Below, piece after piece: positions 18,396-28,332 of a stretch of 64,000 nt of DNA. A program made the position numbers and the translations under genes. The DNA is taken from positions 1 through 64,000 of the forward strand of contig NEED01000002.1 in NCBI GenBank assembly GCA_002110465.1, written 5' to 3'. Below the pieces are notes generated by a model. It saw only the letters and a program-made list of their open reading frames with translations. It was not told the origin of the DNA and made no database searches. How positions within the stretch are numbered: position 1 is the stretch's first letter; the number at the start of each line of letters is the position of its first letter. This DNA comes from an unicellular cyanobacterium SU2. Lineage in GTDB: Bacteria; Cyanobacteriota; Cyanobacteriia; Cyanobacteriales; Microcystaceae.

Positions 18396-18845
18396 TTAAT
18401 AATCTTCGTTATTGTCTAAGTGAACATCCCATTTAGCGGCCAAAACTTGAGTCACCATAGCTTCAATGGTAGCCGCATCCAGGTTGGAGTTAAAGTCTGT
18501 AGATTGAGGAGAATGGGTAATAGGAATTAGCCTGAGACAACGATGATCTTGCATTAGATCAAAATAGGTTTCCTGAGTTGGTGAACGGTGCAATTGTAAA
18601 TAATCAAAGCTTTGAACGTTAAGATAAAGAGAGTGATTAGCAACGATAGTCGCTTGTTGAGGATCGCTAAACACTTCAACAATCCATCCTGCCCCCTCAC
18701 TCTGTATCTGTTCATCCATCGTATGAATATAATGAACACGGCCTAAATCGTTGAGGAGCCTTCGTATATCGTCCCTATTAATGATAACGCCAAAGTCGAT
18801 GATACAAGGAGCAGGTAATGGTTGTGAGGTGTGGTCATGACTCAT
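18396..18845 (-). CDS. Conserved hypothetical soluble protein
   Basis: The 149-residue protein has no signal peptide or membrane segment. The phrases DDIRRLLNDLGRVHYIHTMD and IVEVFSDPQQATIVANHSLY suggest a compact alpha/beta fold. An N-terminal His/Asp/Pro-rich stretch is probably flexible. I do not recognise a family. The gene is monocistronic. Confidence 0.65.
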   Translation of the reverse strand: MSHDHTSQPLPAPCIIDFGVIINRDDIRRLLNDLGRVHYIHTMDEQIQSEGAGWIVEVFSDPQQATIVANHSLYLNVQSFDYLQLHRSPTQETYFDLMQDHRCLRLIPITHSPQSTDFNSNLDAATIEAMVTQVLAAKWDVHLDNNEDY

Positions 18846-19020
18846 GGGAAATTGCCTTCAGGTGTGATTATCAATCCAGCCTAACGGTAGATTTTTGATG
18901 GGTAATAATTTATGAGTAAGAGTGATTCCTTACTATATGATCTTAACCCAAGATCCTATGACCATTCCTTAAAGTTTTGGTGTGATTCGTTGAGATGGAA
19001 AGTCTAGGGAATTATCCTAA
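18846..19020. other. Intergenic leader before a structured region
   Basis: AT-rich spacer. It is followed directly by the first hairpin of the structured region at 19034. If that region is an IscB-type omega RNA, the guide would lie in this spacer. Confidence 0.25.
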
Positions 19021-19729
19021 AACGTACATCTCGTAAGGCTCCCAGCCTTATAACTGTTAGTTAGTTGCCTAAAGGAGGCACGCTCGGATTCAAGGGAAGC
19101 AATTCCTAAGAGCGACAACAATACCCTTCGTTTATAGATTTGTTACCTATGGATGAAAGCAGGGTATAAAGAATCCTGGTTGAAACAGCAATCTAAGTCA
19201 TTCGTGACCTACTCCAGACAGCAATACAAGTATATGCTGCTGGCTTCTCCCACCGAAAGTGTTTTACCACTGGTTATCGGGTTCGAGCTTTTTATAGTGA
19301 GTAAGAGGCCCAGACCCACTTTTAAATTCTTTCCTTTTACCAAAGGACTTGTTTATGACTTTCGTTTCTCGCTTTTCCAGAAAACGTATTCCATCTGTGG
19401 GTTTCTACTCTGTGCGTTGCCCGAAAGGAGGCGTAGTTAACCAAGTTTCGACTTTTATAGTTCAGCTAAAGTTTAACTGCTTGGTTTCGATTCTATTCAA
19501 CCACAAGATTAGAGATTTGACAACTCCTCATACACCTCGCCAGCTCGGTATAAATCGTCGTTATCGGGCTATCCTTCTTCGGTACAGTGCGGGGCTGTCG
19601 CCGTTAGCTCAAGTCAATTGGTCATGGTTAACGAAAGTGAACTATCGGCGGACTGGGAGGGGAAGGAAGCGATTCCTTTCTCGACCCCTAATACCAAGTA
19701 TCACTGGTGGTAACACACAATAGCAATGA
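19021..19729 (+). ncRNA. Putative structured non-coding RNA upstream of cobS (possible HEARO/omega-RNA type)
   Basis: A chain of strong stems with no credible gene. TAAGGCT (19034-19040) pairs with AGCCTTA (19044-19050). TGCCT (19066-19070) pairs with AGGCA (19076-19080). CGCTC (19081-19085) pairs with GAGCG (19110-19114) and encloses GGAA-GCAA-TTCC (19095-19106), a GNRA-capped hairpin. A similar module recurs at 19658-19689: AGGGG with CCCCT around AAGGAA-GCGA-TTCCTT. A related GTTGCCCGAAAGGAGGCG occurs near 19414. The two overlapping ORFs here (19153-19440, 19349-19723) resemble no family. The phrase CTGTTAGTTAGTTGCC and the stem order recall HEARO (IscB-associated omega RNA) from memory only. 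No IscB gene is adjacent. The 3' boundary is uncertain. Confidence 0.4.
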
Positions 19730-20515
19730 ATGTTTCAAAAAATTGTTCAACACATTGAAGATGATTTCCAATCATTCTTAGGGGCGATCACCTTTTATAC
19801 AATTATTCCTCTTCCTTCCCACTGGCCACAGTTATTTAAACAAGTAGCTCGCTGGGCTCCCTTATTAGGACTATTAATGGGAGGAAGCTTAGGATTAACA
19901 GATTTTAGTCTTAACTTTTTGGGATTTCCCATCATGGTTCGCAGTGCTTTGATCATTGCTCTTTGGCTTGCTTTAACCGGAGGATTACATCTAGATGGGG
20001 TCATTGATACGGCTGATGGTTTAGGCGTAACAGATTCGACTCGTCGTCTAAACGTCATGCAAGATAGCGTTACCGGAGCTTTTGGGGTAATGGCTGCGAT
20101 CGTTGTCCTCGGATTAAAAACGATTGCCTTGAGTGAGATAACTAATTATCGTTGGTTAGGATTAATGATAGCTGCAGGATGGGGACGATGGGCGCAAGTC
20201 GTTGCTATTGCTTTCTATCCCTATTTAAAACCTACCGGTAAAGGAGCATTTCACAAACAGAGCATTCGCTTACCCCAAGATTTACTCTTAGGGTTGGGAG
20301 GGCTATTATGCCTGAGTGGATGGCTGATGGTGTCCGATGTCCATCCTTGGTGGTTGGGGGTCGGGGTTGCTTTAACTGGAAGCACCATTGCTCTTTTAAC
20401 AGGATGGTGGTTTAATCAGCATTTAGGAGGACATACGGGAGATACCTATGGAGCGGTGGTAGAATGGACCGAAGCCTTAGTGTTGTGCATTTTAACGTGC
20501 TGGTTTAATTCCTGA
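19730..20515 (+). CDS. cobS: Adenosylcobinamide-GDP ribazoletransferase (cobalamin synthase)
   Basis: The 261-residue integral membrane protein has the CobS signature [18 protein letters not shown] with the Asp residues that bind metal, followed by [20 protein letters not shown]. Six or seven helices are predicted. It joins adenosylcobinamide-GDP to alpha-ribazole phosphate in the last steps of (pseudo)cobalamin synthesis. The ATG at 19730 follows a long structured untranslated stretch. No recognisable cobalamin riboswitch box was found there. Its last 24 bp overlap the 3' end of a convergent gene. Confidence 0.93.
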   Translation: MFQKIVQHIEDDFQSFLGAITFYTIIPLPSHWPQLFKQVARWAPLLGLLMGGSLGLTDFSLNFLGFPIMVRSALIIALWLALTGGLHLDGVIDTADGLGVTDSTRRLNVMQDSVTGAFGVMAAIVVLGLKTIALSEITNYRWLGLMIAAGWGRWAQVVAIAFYPYLKPTGKGAFHKQSIRLPQDLLLGLGGLLCLSGWLMVSDVHPWWLGVGVALTGSTIALLTGWWFNQHLGGHTGDTYGAVVEWTEALVLCILTCWFNS

Positions 20516-20971
20516 ATTTTTCACAGGACGTAAGCGATTTAATTTTAGAGTAAATTGGCCTCCTCCTGTTTCTCCAAATGCACGGACTCGGATAATATAG
20601 GTTCCACTTTCAGTAATCCGAGCAAATAACAGTGAATTAGTTGAACCATCGGGTCCATCGTCGTTTTCTGCAATGGTAGACCCATCAGAGGCTAACAACA
20701 AGATAACACTATCAAATTCCTCTGACATAAGATCAATAGCTACCTGATCCCCATCTTCAAGTTCCACCGAATAGTCGCGGGCAAACCCCCCTTCTCCTGT
20801 GGGAATATCTTGATCGGAAAGGGTATCTACAATTTCATTATTGGACCTTAAGGGAATGGGATTATACAACTGTCGCTGTCCTTGAACGGGTAAGGTCTTA
20901 AATCCTAAGCCAAGAGACATGGTTGAGAACATCAGTAAGGTAGACCAGTATTTTTTCCAGGAATAGACCAT
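20492..20971 (-). CDS. Secreted PPC-domain protein
   Basis: The 159-residue protein has a signal peptide (about residues 1-31). Almost the whole mature chain is one bacterial pre-peptidase C-terminal (PPC) beta-sandwich: [40 protein letters not shown] and [23 protein letters not shown] domains usually hang on proteases, but here one stands alone, as often in cyanobacteria. The gene is convergent with cobS and overlaps its stop by 24 bp. Confidence 0.85.
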   Translation of the reverse strand: MVYSWKKYWSTLLMFSTMSLGLGFKTLPVQGQRQLYNPIPLRSNNEIVDTLSDQDIPTGEGGFARDYSVELEDGDQVAIDLMSEEFDSVILLLASDGSTIAENDDGPDGSTNSLLFARITESGTYIIRVRAFGETGGGQFTLKLNRLRPVKNSGIKPAR

Positions 20972-21187
20972 AAAAAATCGAGGAGATAATAGATAATCAT
21001 TAAATGGAGCAAACGGACTCTATTATAATAAGTCTTCTATTTGAGAATAGTTGAGGAGTAATGCAACATAAAGAAGGTTATCCCCGTCAATTCACAAGAA
21101 AACTCATCACATATTGATTATTAATCTTTGTCTAAATTCCCTTAACTAACCCCTTGTCCATTATTCAATTGAAACGTCAACGAGATT

Positions 21188-21685
21188 ATGACTGCTGCAC
21201 GTTATTACCCACCTACTCCCGAATCCTCCGGTTTGAAAGAATCACGGAGACGGTTACGTCGTTCTCAGCAAATATCATCAAATACGAAAAATAACGCTAA
21301 AATAAAGCAAATAAACAATAAAATCCCCCATTCTTTACAGTTTCTTTTACTTATTCATAAAAGTTCTGCTACCCTGACTTTTTGTTTGGTGACGATCACC
21401 CTAGCTGTCTACGGATGGACAGTTCAAGCACCGAACCTCTGGAGTCAAGAATTTCAAAAATTAACCAAGCTACAGCGAGATGAACGCCATTTAGTGGGTG
21501 CTAATGAAGCCTTGAAACATCAACTAGCTCAACAAGCCCAAAAACCAATCGTTGGTCTGTCTGACCCCCATCCAAGAGATTTGATTTTTCTCCCAGATGT
21601 TAAAGTTACTCCCTTATCTATTACCAATGCAACAACTTCTACGCCCAAAAAACCCTTTGTGGCTGAAGCTCCTGTGGCTTATTAA
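21188..21685 (+). CDS. FtsL-like bitopic membrane protein upstream of ftsI
   Basis: The 165-residue protein has a basic cytoplasmic N-terminus (ESRRRLRRSQQ, KNNAKIKQ). One membrane helix (SATLTFCLVTITLAVYGWTV, residues 59-78) is followed by a short extracytoplasmic coiled-coil (FQKLTKLQRDERHLVGANEA) and a Pro/Thr-rich tail. This is the architecture of the divisome protein FtsL, and it sits just upstream of ftsI as ftsL does in many bacteria. Sequence similarity to FtsL cannot be judged by eye, so the call rests on topology and context. Confidence 0.65.
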   Translation: MTAARYYPPTPESSGLKESRRRLRRSQQISSNTKNNAKIKQINNKIPHSLQFLLLIHKSSATLTFCLVTITLAVYGWTVQAPNLWSQEFQKLTKLQRDERHLVGANEALKHQLAQQAQKPIVGLSDPHPRDLIFLPDVKVTPLSITNATTSTPKKPFVAEAPVAY

Positions 21686-22131
21686 AAATCACCTTAACTA
21701 GGTGAAGCGAACCATGGGATTGAAAATCTCGTCCGTTTAGGATGGCTTTATGGTAATCTATTGAAAAGTTGTTAACCTTGGGAAAAATAAGAGAAGAAGC
21801 TTGAACCGCAAGCTCAGGCTTCAACGGTGAGGATTAGACATGAACTCAACCGAACTGTGAGAACTGAGCCGATTAAAACTGACTCCAACCGCCAAACAGT
21901 TAAAGGTATCGTAAACATTCAACAGAAACATAGTCATATTATAGTCAAATAACGATAAATCTATTTAGTTAATTTGTACCTAAAGAGAAACTCTTTGACA
22001 AAAATTAATGACTCTGTTGAGTTGTTTAATGGGACAATTAAACCAAACCTTAAATCAAGGACAAATATTTGGATAGTTAATTGATAAATAACTACTCTGA
22101 GCGCATCAAACCAATTTTGACTCCTTAATTT
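21686..22131. other. Intergenic region upstream of a tnpB fragment
   Basis: About 450 bp. The stretch GCTTGAACCGCAAGCTCAGG near 21800 can form a small hairpin, of the kind found at ends of IS200/IS605 elements. No gene was recognised, and the insertion boundary could not be fixed. Confidence 0.3.
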
Positions 22132-22529
22132 ATGAGATTAGTTGAGAGACATATTATTCAAAAAAATCATCGGTTTTATGCTGAAATTGACCGACTGTGT
22201 TTCTTGTCTCAAAATCTCTACAACTATGCTAATTATTTAGTTCGTCAGTCTTTTATATTTGAAAACACTTATCGTAACTATCATGACATTCAAAAGACTT
22301 TACAAAATCAATCCGACTATCAAGCAATACCAGGTAAAGTTTCTCAACAAATTTTGATGATAATTGAGAAAAACTGGAAAAGTTTTTTAGGAGCTAATGA
22401 AGCCGACAAAAAAACCCATCAAAATTTAAAGCCCGTCCTCGTCTTCCTGGATATAAACATAAAATCAAGGGAAGAAATGTGGTGGTTTATACGGCGCAAG
22501 CTATTAGAACATCATGTCTCAATCTCTAA
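22132..22529 (+). pseudogene. Truncated, frameshifted tnpB (IS200/IS605 OrfB)
   Basis: The start is typical of cyanobacterial TnpB: MRLVERHIIQKNHRFYAEID followed by RLCFLSQNLYNYANYLVRQ. At about 22420 the reading frame shifts. The conserved continuation KARPRLPGYKHKIKGRNVVV is read in the +1 frame and runs to a TAA at 22527-22529. The RuvC catalytic core and zinc finger are absent, so at most a quarter of the protein remains and it cannot be active. The remnant lies between the FtsL-like gene and ftsI. Confidence 0.85.
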
Positions 22530-22575
22530 ATCGTCATAATTGTTTGTGTTGTCATGCAAAATTTCCCACAACTCA

Positions 22576-24408
22576 ATGAGTAGATCTAACTTCAAGCGGT
22601 CTTCATCTCGAACTAAACGCCTAGACCAAAAAAGTCGTTCCTCTCGCAAACCAGCCCCATCTGGCCGCAGAAGTCGTTATTCTGAACCAAAGGTGATTTC
22701 TAAAAAACCCGCTACTTTACCTCAATTTAGACTTTTATTAGTTTGGGGAGTTCTGGTAAGTGCAATGATTGGCTTGGGGGGTAAACTATATCAATTACAA
22801 ATCGTTCAAGCACCAGACTTACAAAAAAAAGCGCGATCGCAACAAATAGTCAATATCAGTCCTTATATCCCACGGCGATCAATTATTGACAGTCAGGGTA
22901 ATGTATTAGCGACTGATCGCTTAGCACATATTCTCTACGTCCATCCAATTCAATTCAAAACAACCCAAGAAGACGTGGCTAACCAACTTAGCCCAATCTT
23001 AGAAAATCAAACTCCTCAACAACTAATAGAGCGATTTAAGGAACGTAATACGGGGATTCAGATTGCTCGCGGTTTGACAGAAGGACAAGCGGCTAAAATC
23101 AAAAAATTACGCTTGGATGGGGTTGACGTGAACGAATCCTATACTCGCTTTTATCCTCAAGAAAAGATGGTATCTGAGGTTATCGGTTATGTTGATAGCT
23201 ATCGTCAAGGTCAAGCTGGAATTGAACGAAGTCAAGAAAAGCTATTAGAACGGGAGTTACTGAGTTTAAACGTGCGTCGCACGGCTTTGGGCGAAATCGT
23301 TCCCGCTTTTCTCCCAGAAAATTTGCTCAAGTCCAATGATTTGCGAGTACAGTTAACTTTAGATCTTCGGATACAACGAGCGGCGCGGGTAGCACTTCAG
23401 CAGCAATTAAAGAAATTTAATGCGAAACGGGGGGCTGTCATTATTATGGATGCTACCGATGGCTCCCTGGTATCCTTGGTGTGTGAGCCGACCTTTGATC
23501 CTAATCAATACTATAAATCAAGGATGGAACTGTTTAAAAATTGGACAGTTACGGATCTTTATGAACCTGGATCGACTTTTAAACCGATTAATGTTGCGTT
23601 AGCCCTCACAGCAGGAGTGATTCAGCCAAATACGGTAATTTATGATTCTGGGGTGGTTAAAGTAGATGGTTGGAATATCTATAATGCAACCAAAACCGGG
23701 AACGGAGCAATTAATATTGCCAGAATTCTACAAACCTCTAGTAATATAGCCATGGTTCATATGATGCGGCGATTAAGTCGCCAAGATTATTATGAACGGT
23801 TGCAGCAACTACAAATTAATCAAAAAACAGGAATTGATTTACCAGGGGAAGTACAAGGTTATCTTAAAAGTGAGGAAATATTCACTAGAAGAGGGATTGA
23901 ACTAGCGACAGCTTCCTTTGGACAAGGTTTCTCTCTAACGCCTATCAAGTTAGTTCAGTTACATGGGGCGTTAGCCAATGGGGGGAAATTAGTCACTCCC
24001 CATCTGGTTCGAGGGTTAGTTGATGTTGATGGCCATCTACACTGGAAACCCAAACACGAAGTCGAAGAAATTCTGTCCCCCCAGGTGAGTCAGCAAGTGG
24101 TAGACCTGATGGAAACTGTAGTCACAGACGGGTCAGGGAAAGTCTCTCAAATTTCAGGCTATCGCATCGGAGGGAAGACCGGAACAGCCCAAAAAGCAGG
24201 GCCAAGGGGGGGATATTTGCCCAATGCTAAAATTACGAGTTTTGTAGCGATTTTACCCGTAGATAAGCCCCGTTATGTGGTTTTGGCTGTGGTGGATGAA
24301 CCCCAAGGAGCCAATACCTATGGGTCAACCGTGGCCGCCCCGATCGCTAAAGAAGTCATTGAAGCATTAATTTCTTTAAAAGGCATTCCCCCATCGAAAA
24401 ACAATTAA
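22576..24408 (+). CDS. ftsI: Septal peptidoglycan transpeptidase, class B PBP (FtsI/PBP3)
   Basis: The 610-residue protein has a cytoplasmic Ser/Arg/Lys-rich N-terminus and one membrane helix (LLLVWGVLVSAMIGLGGKLY). A PBP dimerisation domain follows, then a transpeptidase domain with STFK (active Ser about residue 333), SSN and KTGT (Lys about 534). It cross-links septal peptidoglycan with FtsW in division. I start at the ATG at 22576 (MSRSNFKRSS). The TTG at 22540 is upstream in frame but gives an unusual N-terminus and lies in the IS-derived tail. That tail now forms its immediate 5' leader. Confidence 0.93.
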   Translation: MSRSNFKRSSSRTKRLDQKSRSSRKPAPSGRRSRYSEPKVISKKPATLPQFRLLLVWGVLVSAMIGLGGKLYQLQIVQAPDLQKKARSQQIVNISPYIPRRSIIDSQGNVLATDRLAHILYVHPIQFKTTQEDVANQLSPILENQTPQQLIERFKERNTGIQIARGLTEGQAAKIKKLRLDGVDVNESYTRFYPQEKMVSEVIGYVDSYRQGQAGIERSQEKLLERELLSLNVRRTALGEIVPAFLPENLLKSNDLRVQLTLDLRIQRAARVALQQQLKKFNAKRGAVIIMDATDGSLVSLVCEPTFDPNQYYKSRMELFKNWTVTDLYEPGSTFKPINVALALTAGVIQPNTVIYDSGVVKVDGWNIYNATKTGNGAINIARILQTSSNIAMVHMMRRLSRQDYYERLQQLQINQKTGIDLPGEVQGYLKSEEIFTRRGIELATASFGQGFSLTPIKLVQLHGALANGGKLVTPHLVRGLVDVDGHLHWKPKHEVEEILSPQVSQQVVDLMETVVTDGSGKVSQISGYRIGGKTGTAQKAGPRGGYLPNAKITSFVAILPVDKPRYVVLAVVDEPQGANTYGSTVAAPIAKEVIEALISLKGIPPSKNN

Positions 24409-24547
24409 GCCTGATTCATTGAAATACAAAAAAAGATTAAGACGTTATTCGGGTAAGACTTAGATTACCTATACTTAAAGCATCAATAAACTTGAATACA
24501 ATCTAGATTTTAATGACCCAAACTTTGTAATTATTAGAACAAAGACA

Positions 24548-24973
24548 ATGAAATATCAAGAGAAAATTATCACCCTTTGGACAAGCTTTCTCTTAGGAAC
24601 CTTGTTTCACACCCAACTAGGATTAATGCCGTTATTTCATGGACAAGACATTGCTCATTCTCACGATACAGGGGATATAAGCTGGATTTTATGGTTGATG
24701 TTACTTTTTTTTGTCGTTCCAATTTTTGCCATGATAGCTACGGTTTTTTTTAACTCAAAACGGTTAAAAACTGGACATTTTGCTTTAACCATTGTCTATT
24801 CTATCCTCAATTTTATTCACCTAACAGCCGACCTATTGGTTACACCGATTGCTTGGTATCAAATTGTCTTAATGGGAATTGTTTTTGTAATAGGACTGTT
24901 ACTGAATGTAGTAGCCTTCGGGTGGATGAAATATGAAGTGAAATCGAAAAAATTAAGCCATCAGAACCTTTAA
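24548..24973 (+). CDS. Small four-helix membrane protein of unknown function
   Basis: The 141-residue protein has about four membrane helices: WTSFLLGTLFHTQLGLMP, ILWLMLLFFVVPIFAMIATV, FALTIVYSILNFIHLTADLL and IVLMGIVFVIGLLLNVVAF. His residues occur in the first loop (FHGQDIAHSHDTGD) and could bind metal. No family recognised. It stands alone between ftsI and pilB. Confidence 0.7.
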   Translation: MKYQEKIITLWTSFLLGTLFHTQLGLMPLFHGQDIAHSHDTGDISWILWLMLLFFVVPIFAMIATVFFNSKRLKTGHFALTIVYSILNFIHLTADLLVTPIAWYQIVLMGIVFVIGLLLNVVAFGWMKYEVKSKKLSHQNL

Positions 24974-25070
24974 GACTCTCACGGTCAATTTTGCTGATTC
25001 AAGATAGTGATTTTTGAGCAGACATAGGGAATACTGATAAATATTATAGTAACAGCCATGATTAAGCCCT

Positions 25071-27095
25071 ATGACCTATACGTCTGCCTCAAAGCGATCG
25101 CGGCTACCAGCCCTGCGTAATTATTTTTCCCCATTTGGGAATAAGCTGATCGAAACAGGTTATATTAAACCCGATCAGATGAAGCAAGCGTTGATTGAAA
25201 CCCGCCGAAGAAACCTTCCGCTGACAGAAGTTGTCCAACAACTCACGGGTCGTCAACTCCCCCCAGATTTAGTCCGGCAATATAAAAAAAATCAATTATT
25301 TGAACTTAAAATTGTCTATGGTGTTGATTCAGTCGATCCAGAAGTAACACCAGTGGCTGATCGGGAAATGGCCCAATTAATTAATTCGTTAATTCCCTTT
25401 GATATCTGTCGTCGCCATAAACTCTTACCCATTTCTAGAGATGATCATGGTGAGTCTCCTTCTGTCTTAGTTGCTCTGGTTGATCCCGACAATTTGGCTG
25501 CTCAAGATGACCTCAATCGGATTTTACGGGCTAAAGGGCTAACCTTAAGGCGATTAGTAATCACTCAAGAAGATTATGAAAAACTATTAGAACAGTATCA
25601 TGAATTAAAGACAGAACTAGACAAAGAACAGGAACGTTTAGACAAAGAAGAAGCTCTCGATAAGCTGGTAGATATCACCAAGATCGTAGACAACATGAGT
25701 ACAGTCGCTCAAGCACAGGAAGAAACGGCTGATGCTCTTGATGCAGAAGATCCTGATCAAGCACCGATTATCAATCTGGTTAACAAAATTCTCGCAAAAG
25801 CTTTACAAGAAGGGGTTTCCGATATTCACATAGAACCCCAAGAAGAATCTCTGCGAATTCGCTTCCGTAAAGATGGAGTCCTACAAGAAGCCTTTCCGCC
25901 TCTACCCAAACACATTATTGCTTCAGCCGTAGCAAGATTCAAAATTATGTCAGACCTTGATATTGCTGAACGCCGTTTGCCCCAGGATGGAAAAATTCGC
26001 CGAATGTACCAGGGACGAAAAGTGGACTTTCGGGTGAATACCCTACCGAGTCGCTACGGGGAAAAAGTCTGTCTGCGGATTTTAGATAACTCTGCGACCC
26101 AATTGGGATTAGATAAATTAATCACTAATCAAGAAACCCTAGGAATTGTTAGAGACTTAGCCAGTCGTCCCTTTGGCTTAATTCTAGTAACAGGACCGAC
26201 CGGAAGTGGTAAATCGACCAGTCTCTACTCAGTTTTGGCTGAACGTAACAACCCAGGAGTCAACATTAGTACCGCCGAAGATCCCATCGAATATTCTTTA
26301 CCTGGAATTACTCAAGTCCAAGTAATTCGGGAAAAAGGCATGAACTTTGCCTCTATTTTACGGGCATTTATGCGACAAGATCCCGATGTGATTCTGGTGG
26401 GGGAAACCCGAGACGCAGAAACCGCAAAAACCGCCATTGAAGCCGCCTTAACCGGTCACTTAGTTTTAACCACCCTTCACACCAACGACGCAGCCGGGGC
26501 GATCGCCCGTCTTGATGAAATGGGGGTAGAACCCTTTATGATTTCGGGGGCTCTACTTGGGGTATTGGCACAACGATTGATGCGACGAGTCTGTAGCGAA
26601 TGTCGAATTGCTTACACTCCCACTAAAGAAGAATTAGCCCATTTTGGGTTATCAGCCTCCAATCAAGAACAAATAACGATTTACAAAGCCCATAAATTGA
26701 CCCCAGATGAAATTAATCAAGCTAAAGCCAAGGGAACCCTTTGTCCAAAATGTAATGGTAGTGGCTACAAAGGACGGGTCGGGGTTTATGAGGTGATGCG
26801 TAATACCGAAAAGATTCAAACCCTGATTAACGAAGGGGCGACCACTGATCGCATTAAAGAAACGGCAGTCGAGGAAGGAATGGTAACAATTCTGGCTTAT
26901 AGTCTGCAACTGGTACAAGAAGGATACACGACCCTCGAAGAAGTCGAACGGGTTACCTTTACCGATACGGGACTTGAAGCCGAATTAAAAGCCAAACGAA
27001 AAAGTTCCCTAGAATGTCGAACCTGTGCAGCCCAATTACAACCGGAATGGATGGATTGCCCTTATTGTCTCACGCCAAGATTTGTCAACAACTAA
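25071..27095 (+). CDS. pilB: Type IV pilus assembly ATPase PilB
   Basis: The 674-residue protein has an N-terminal MshEN-type domain and a central GspE/PilB ATPase. Walker A is GPTGSGKST (about residue 375), the Asp box IEYSLPGITQVQV follows, and Walker B is DPDVILVGETRD. A Cys4 zinc site is built from CSECRIAY and CPKCNGSG. It has an extra C-terminal zinc ribbon (CRTCAAQL...CPYC), a cyanobacterial feature. PilB drives pilus extension on the cytoplasmic face. The first gene of pilB-pilT-pilC, it is followed 24 bp later by pilT. Confidence 0.95.
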   Translation: MTYTSASKRSRLPALRNYFSPFGNKLIETGYIKPDQMKQALIETRRRNLPLTEVVQQLTGRQLPPDLVRQYKKNQLFELKIVYGVDSVDPEVTPVADREMAQLINSLIPFDICRRHKLLPISRDDHGESPSVLVALVDPDNLAAQDDLNRILRAKGLTLRRLVITQEDYEKLLEQYHELKTELDKEQERLDKEEALDKLVDITKIVDNMSTVAQAQEETADALDAEDPDQAPIINLVNKILAKALQEGVSDIHIEPQEESLRIRFRKDGVLQEAFPPLPKHIIASAVARFKIMSDLDIAERRLPQDGKIRRMYQGRKVDFRVNTLPSRYGEKVCLRILDNSATQLGLDKLITNQETLGIVRDLASRPFGLILVTGPTGSGKSTSLYSVLAERNNPGVNISTAEDPIEYSLPGITQVQVIREKGMNFASILRAFMRQDPDVILVGETRDAETAKTAIEAALTGHLVLTTLHTNDAAGAIARLDEMGVEPFMISGALLGVLAQRLMRRVCSECRIAYTPTKEELAHFGLSASNQEQITIYKAHKLTPDEINQAKAKGTLCPKCNGSGYKGRVGVYEVMRNTEKIQTLINEGATTDRIKETAVEEGMVTILAYSLQLVQEGYTTLEEVERVTFTDTGLEAELKAKRKSSLECRTCAAQLQPEWMDCPYCLTPRFVNN

Positions 27096-27119
27096 CTTAA
27101 TATCCCAGGAGAATTAACC

Positions 27120-28244
27120 ATGGCTATGGATGTAATGATCGAAGACTTGATGGAACAATTGGTGGAAATGGGTGGCTCAGATATGCACATCCAAGCCGGC
27201 GCACCTATCTATTTCCGCATTAGTGGTAAACTCGCTCCCATTGGAGAGGAAGCCCTCTCACCCCAAGAAAGTCAAAAACTAATTTTTAGTATGCTCAATA
27301 ACTCCCAACGCAAGGAATTAGAGCAAAATTGGGAACTAGATTGTTCCTATGGCGTTAAAGGGTTAGCTCGGTTTCGGGTGAATGTCTATAAAGAACGGGG
27401 CTGTTATGCAGCTTGTTTACGGGCTTTATCTTCTAAAATTCCTAACTTTGAACAATTAGGATTACCGACAATTGTTCGGGAAATGGCTGAACGTCCCAGG
27501 GGAATGGTCTTAGTTACCGGACAAACCGGTTCAGGAAAAACAACCACTCTAGCAGCTATTTTAGATCTGATTAATCGCACCAGAGCAGAACATATCCTAA
27601 CGGTAGAAGATCCCATTGAATACGTCTTTCCTAACGAGAAAAGCTTGTTTCATCAACGTCAAAAAGGAGAAGACACGAAATCCTTTGCTAATGCCTTAAA
27701 AGCATCTTTACGGGAAGATCCTGATATTATCTTAGTGGGGGAAATGCGGGACTTAGAAACCATTAGTCTAGCCATTACTGCTGCAGAAACCGGTCACTTA
27801 GTGTTTGGAACCTTACACACCAACTCTGCCTCGAGTACCGTTGATCGGATTATTGACGTATTTCCTGCTAATCAACAGGCGCAAATTCGAGCAATGCTCT
27901 CTAATTCTTTACTAGCTGTTTTTAGTCAATGTTTAGTCAAAAAGCAAAATCCTAAACCAGGGGAATTTGGACGGGCAATGGCTCAGGAAATTATGGTGAT
28001 CACTCCAGCGATCGCTAACCTAATTCGTGAAGGAAAAGCCTCTCAAATCTATTCTGCTATTCAAACCGGTATGAAACTAGGAATGCAAACTATGGAACAG
28101 GCGTTAACTAATTTAGTCGTTAGTGGAGTCATCTCCTTTGAAGAAGCGATTTCCAAAAGTGGGAAACCCGATGAATTACAGCGTTTGATCACTGGCGCAG
28201 GTGCTGGATTAGGAGCCAATCGCAAAGCCAAAGTCCGCCGCTAA
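27120..28244 (+). CDS. pilT: Type IV pilus retraction ATPase PilT
   Basis: The 374-residue protein has the PilT start MIEDLMEQLVEMGGSDMHIQ, Walker A GQTGSGKTT (about residue 134), Walker B DPDIILVGEMRD and the PilT-specific AIRNLIREGK-like segment (AIANLIREGKASQI). It depolymerises the pilus for twitching and phototaxis. An AGGAG motif lies 9 bases before the ATG. It is the middle gene of the pilBTC cluster. Confidence 0.95.
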   Translation: MAMDVMIEDLMEQLVEMGGSDMHIQAGAPIYFRISGKLAPIGEEALSPQESQKLIFSMLNNSQRKELEQNWELDCSYGVKGLARFRVNVYKERGCYAACLRALSSKIPNFEQLGLPTIVREMAERPRGMVLVTGQTGSGKTTTLAAILDLINRTRAEHILTVEDPIEYVFPNEKSLFHQRQKGEDTKSFANALKASLREDPDIILVGEMRDLETISLAITAAETGHLVFGTLHTNSASSTVDRIIDVFPANQQAQIRAMLSNSLLAVFSQCLVKKQNPKPGEFGRAMAQEIMVITPAIANLIREGKASQIYSAIQTGMKLGMQTMEQALTNLVVSGVISFEEAISKSGKPDELQRLITGAGAGLGANRKAKVRR

Positions 28245-28332
28245 ATCAGTGATTGAGTAGGGGTCAATCTCCCTTGCTCTCTCCTGTTTATTAATTATTA
28301 ATTATTCACTATTAACTATTAACTAGAAAGCT

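Noticed and set aside
19153-19723. Two overlapping ORFs upstream of cobS
   Set aside because: No family resemblance and they span strong hairpins. The second has an odd Arg-rich composition typical of chance frames.
19021-19729. Cobalamin riboswitch before cobS
   Set aside because: No B12-box-like sequence could be recognised in the structured region.
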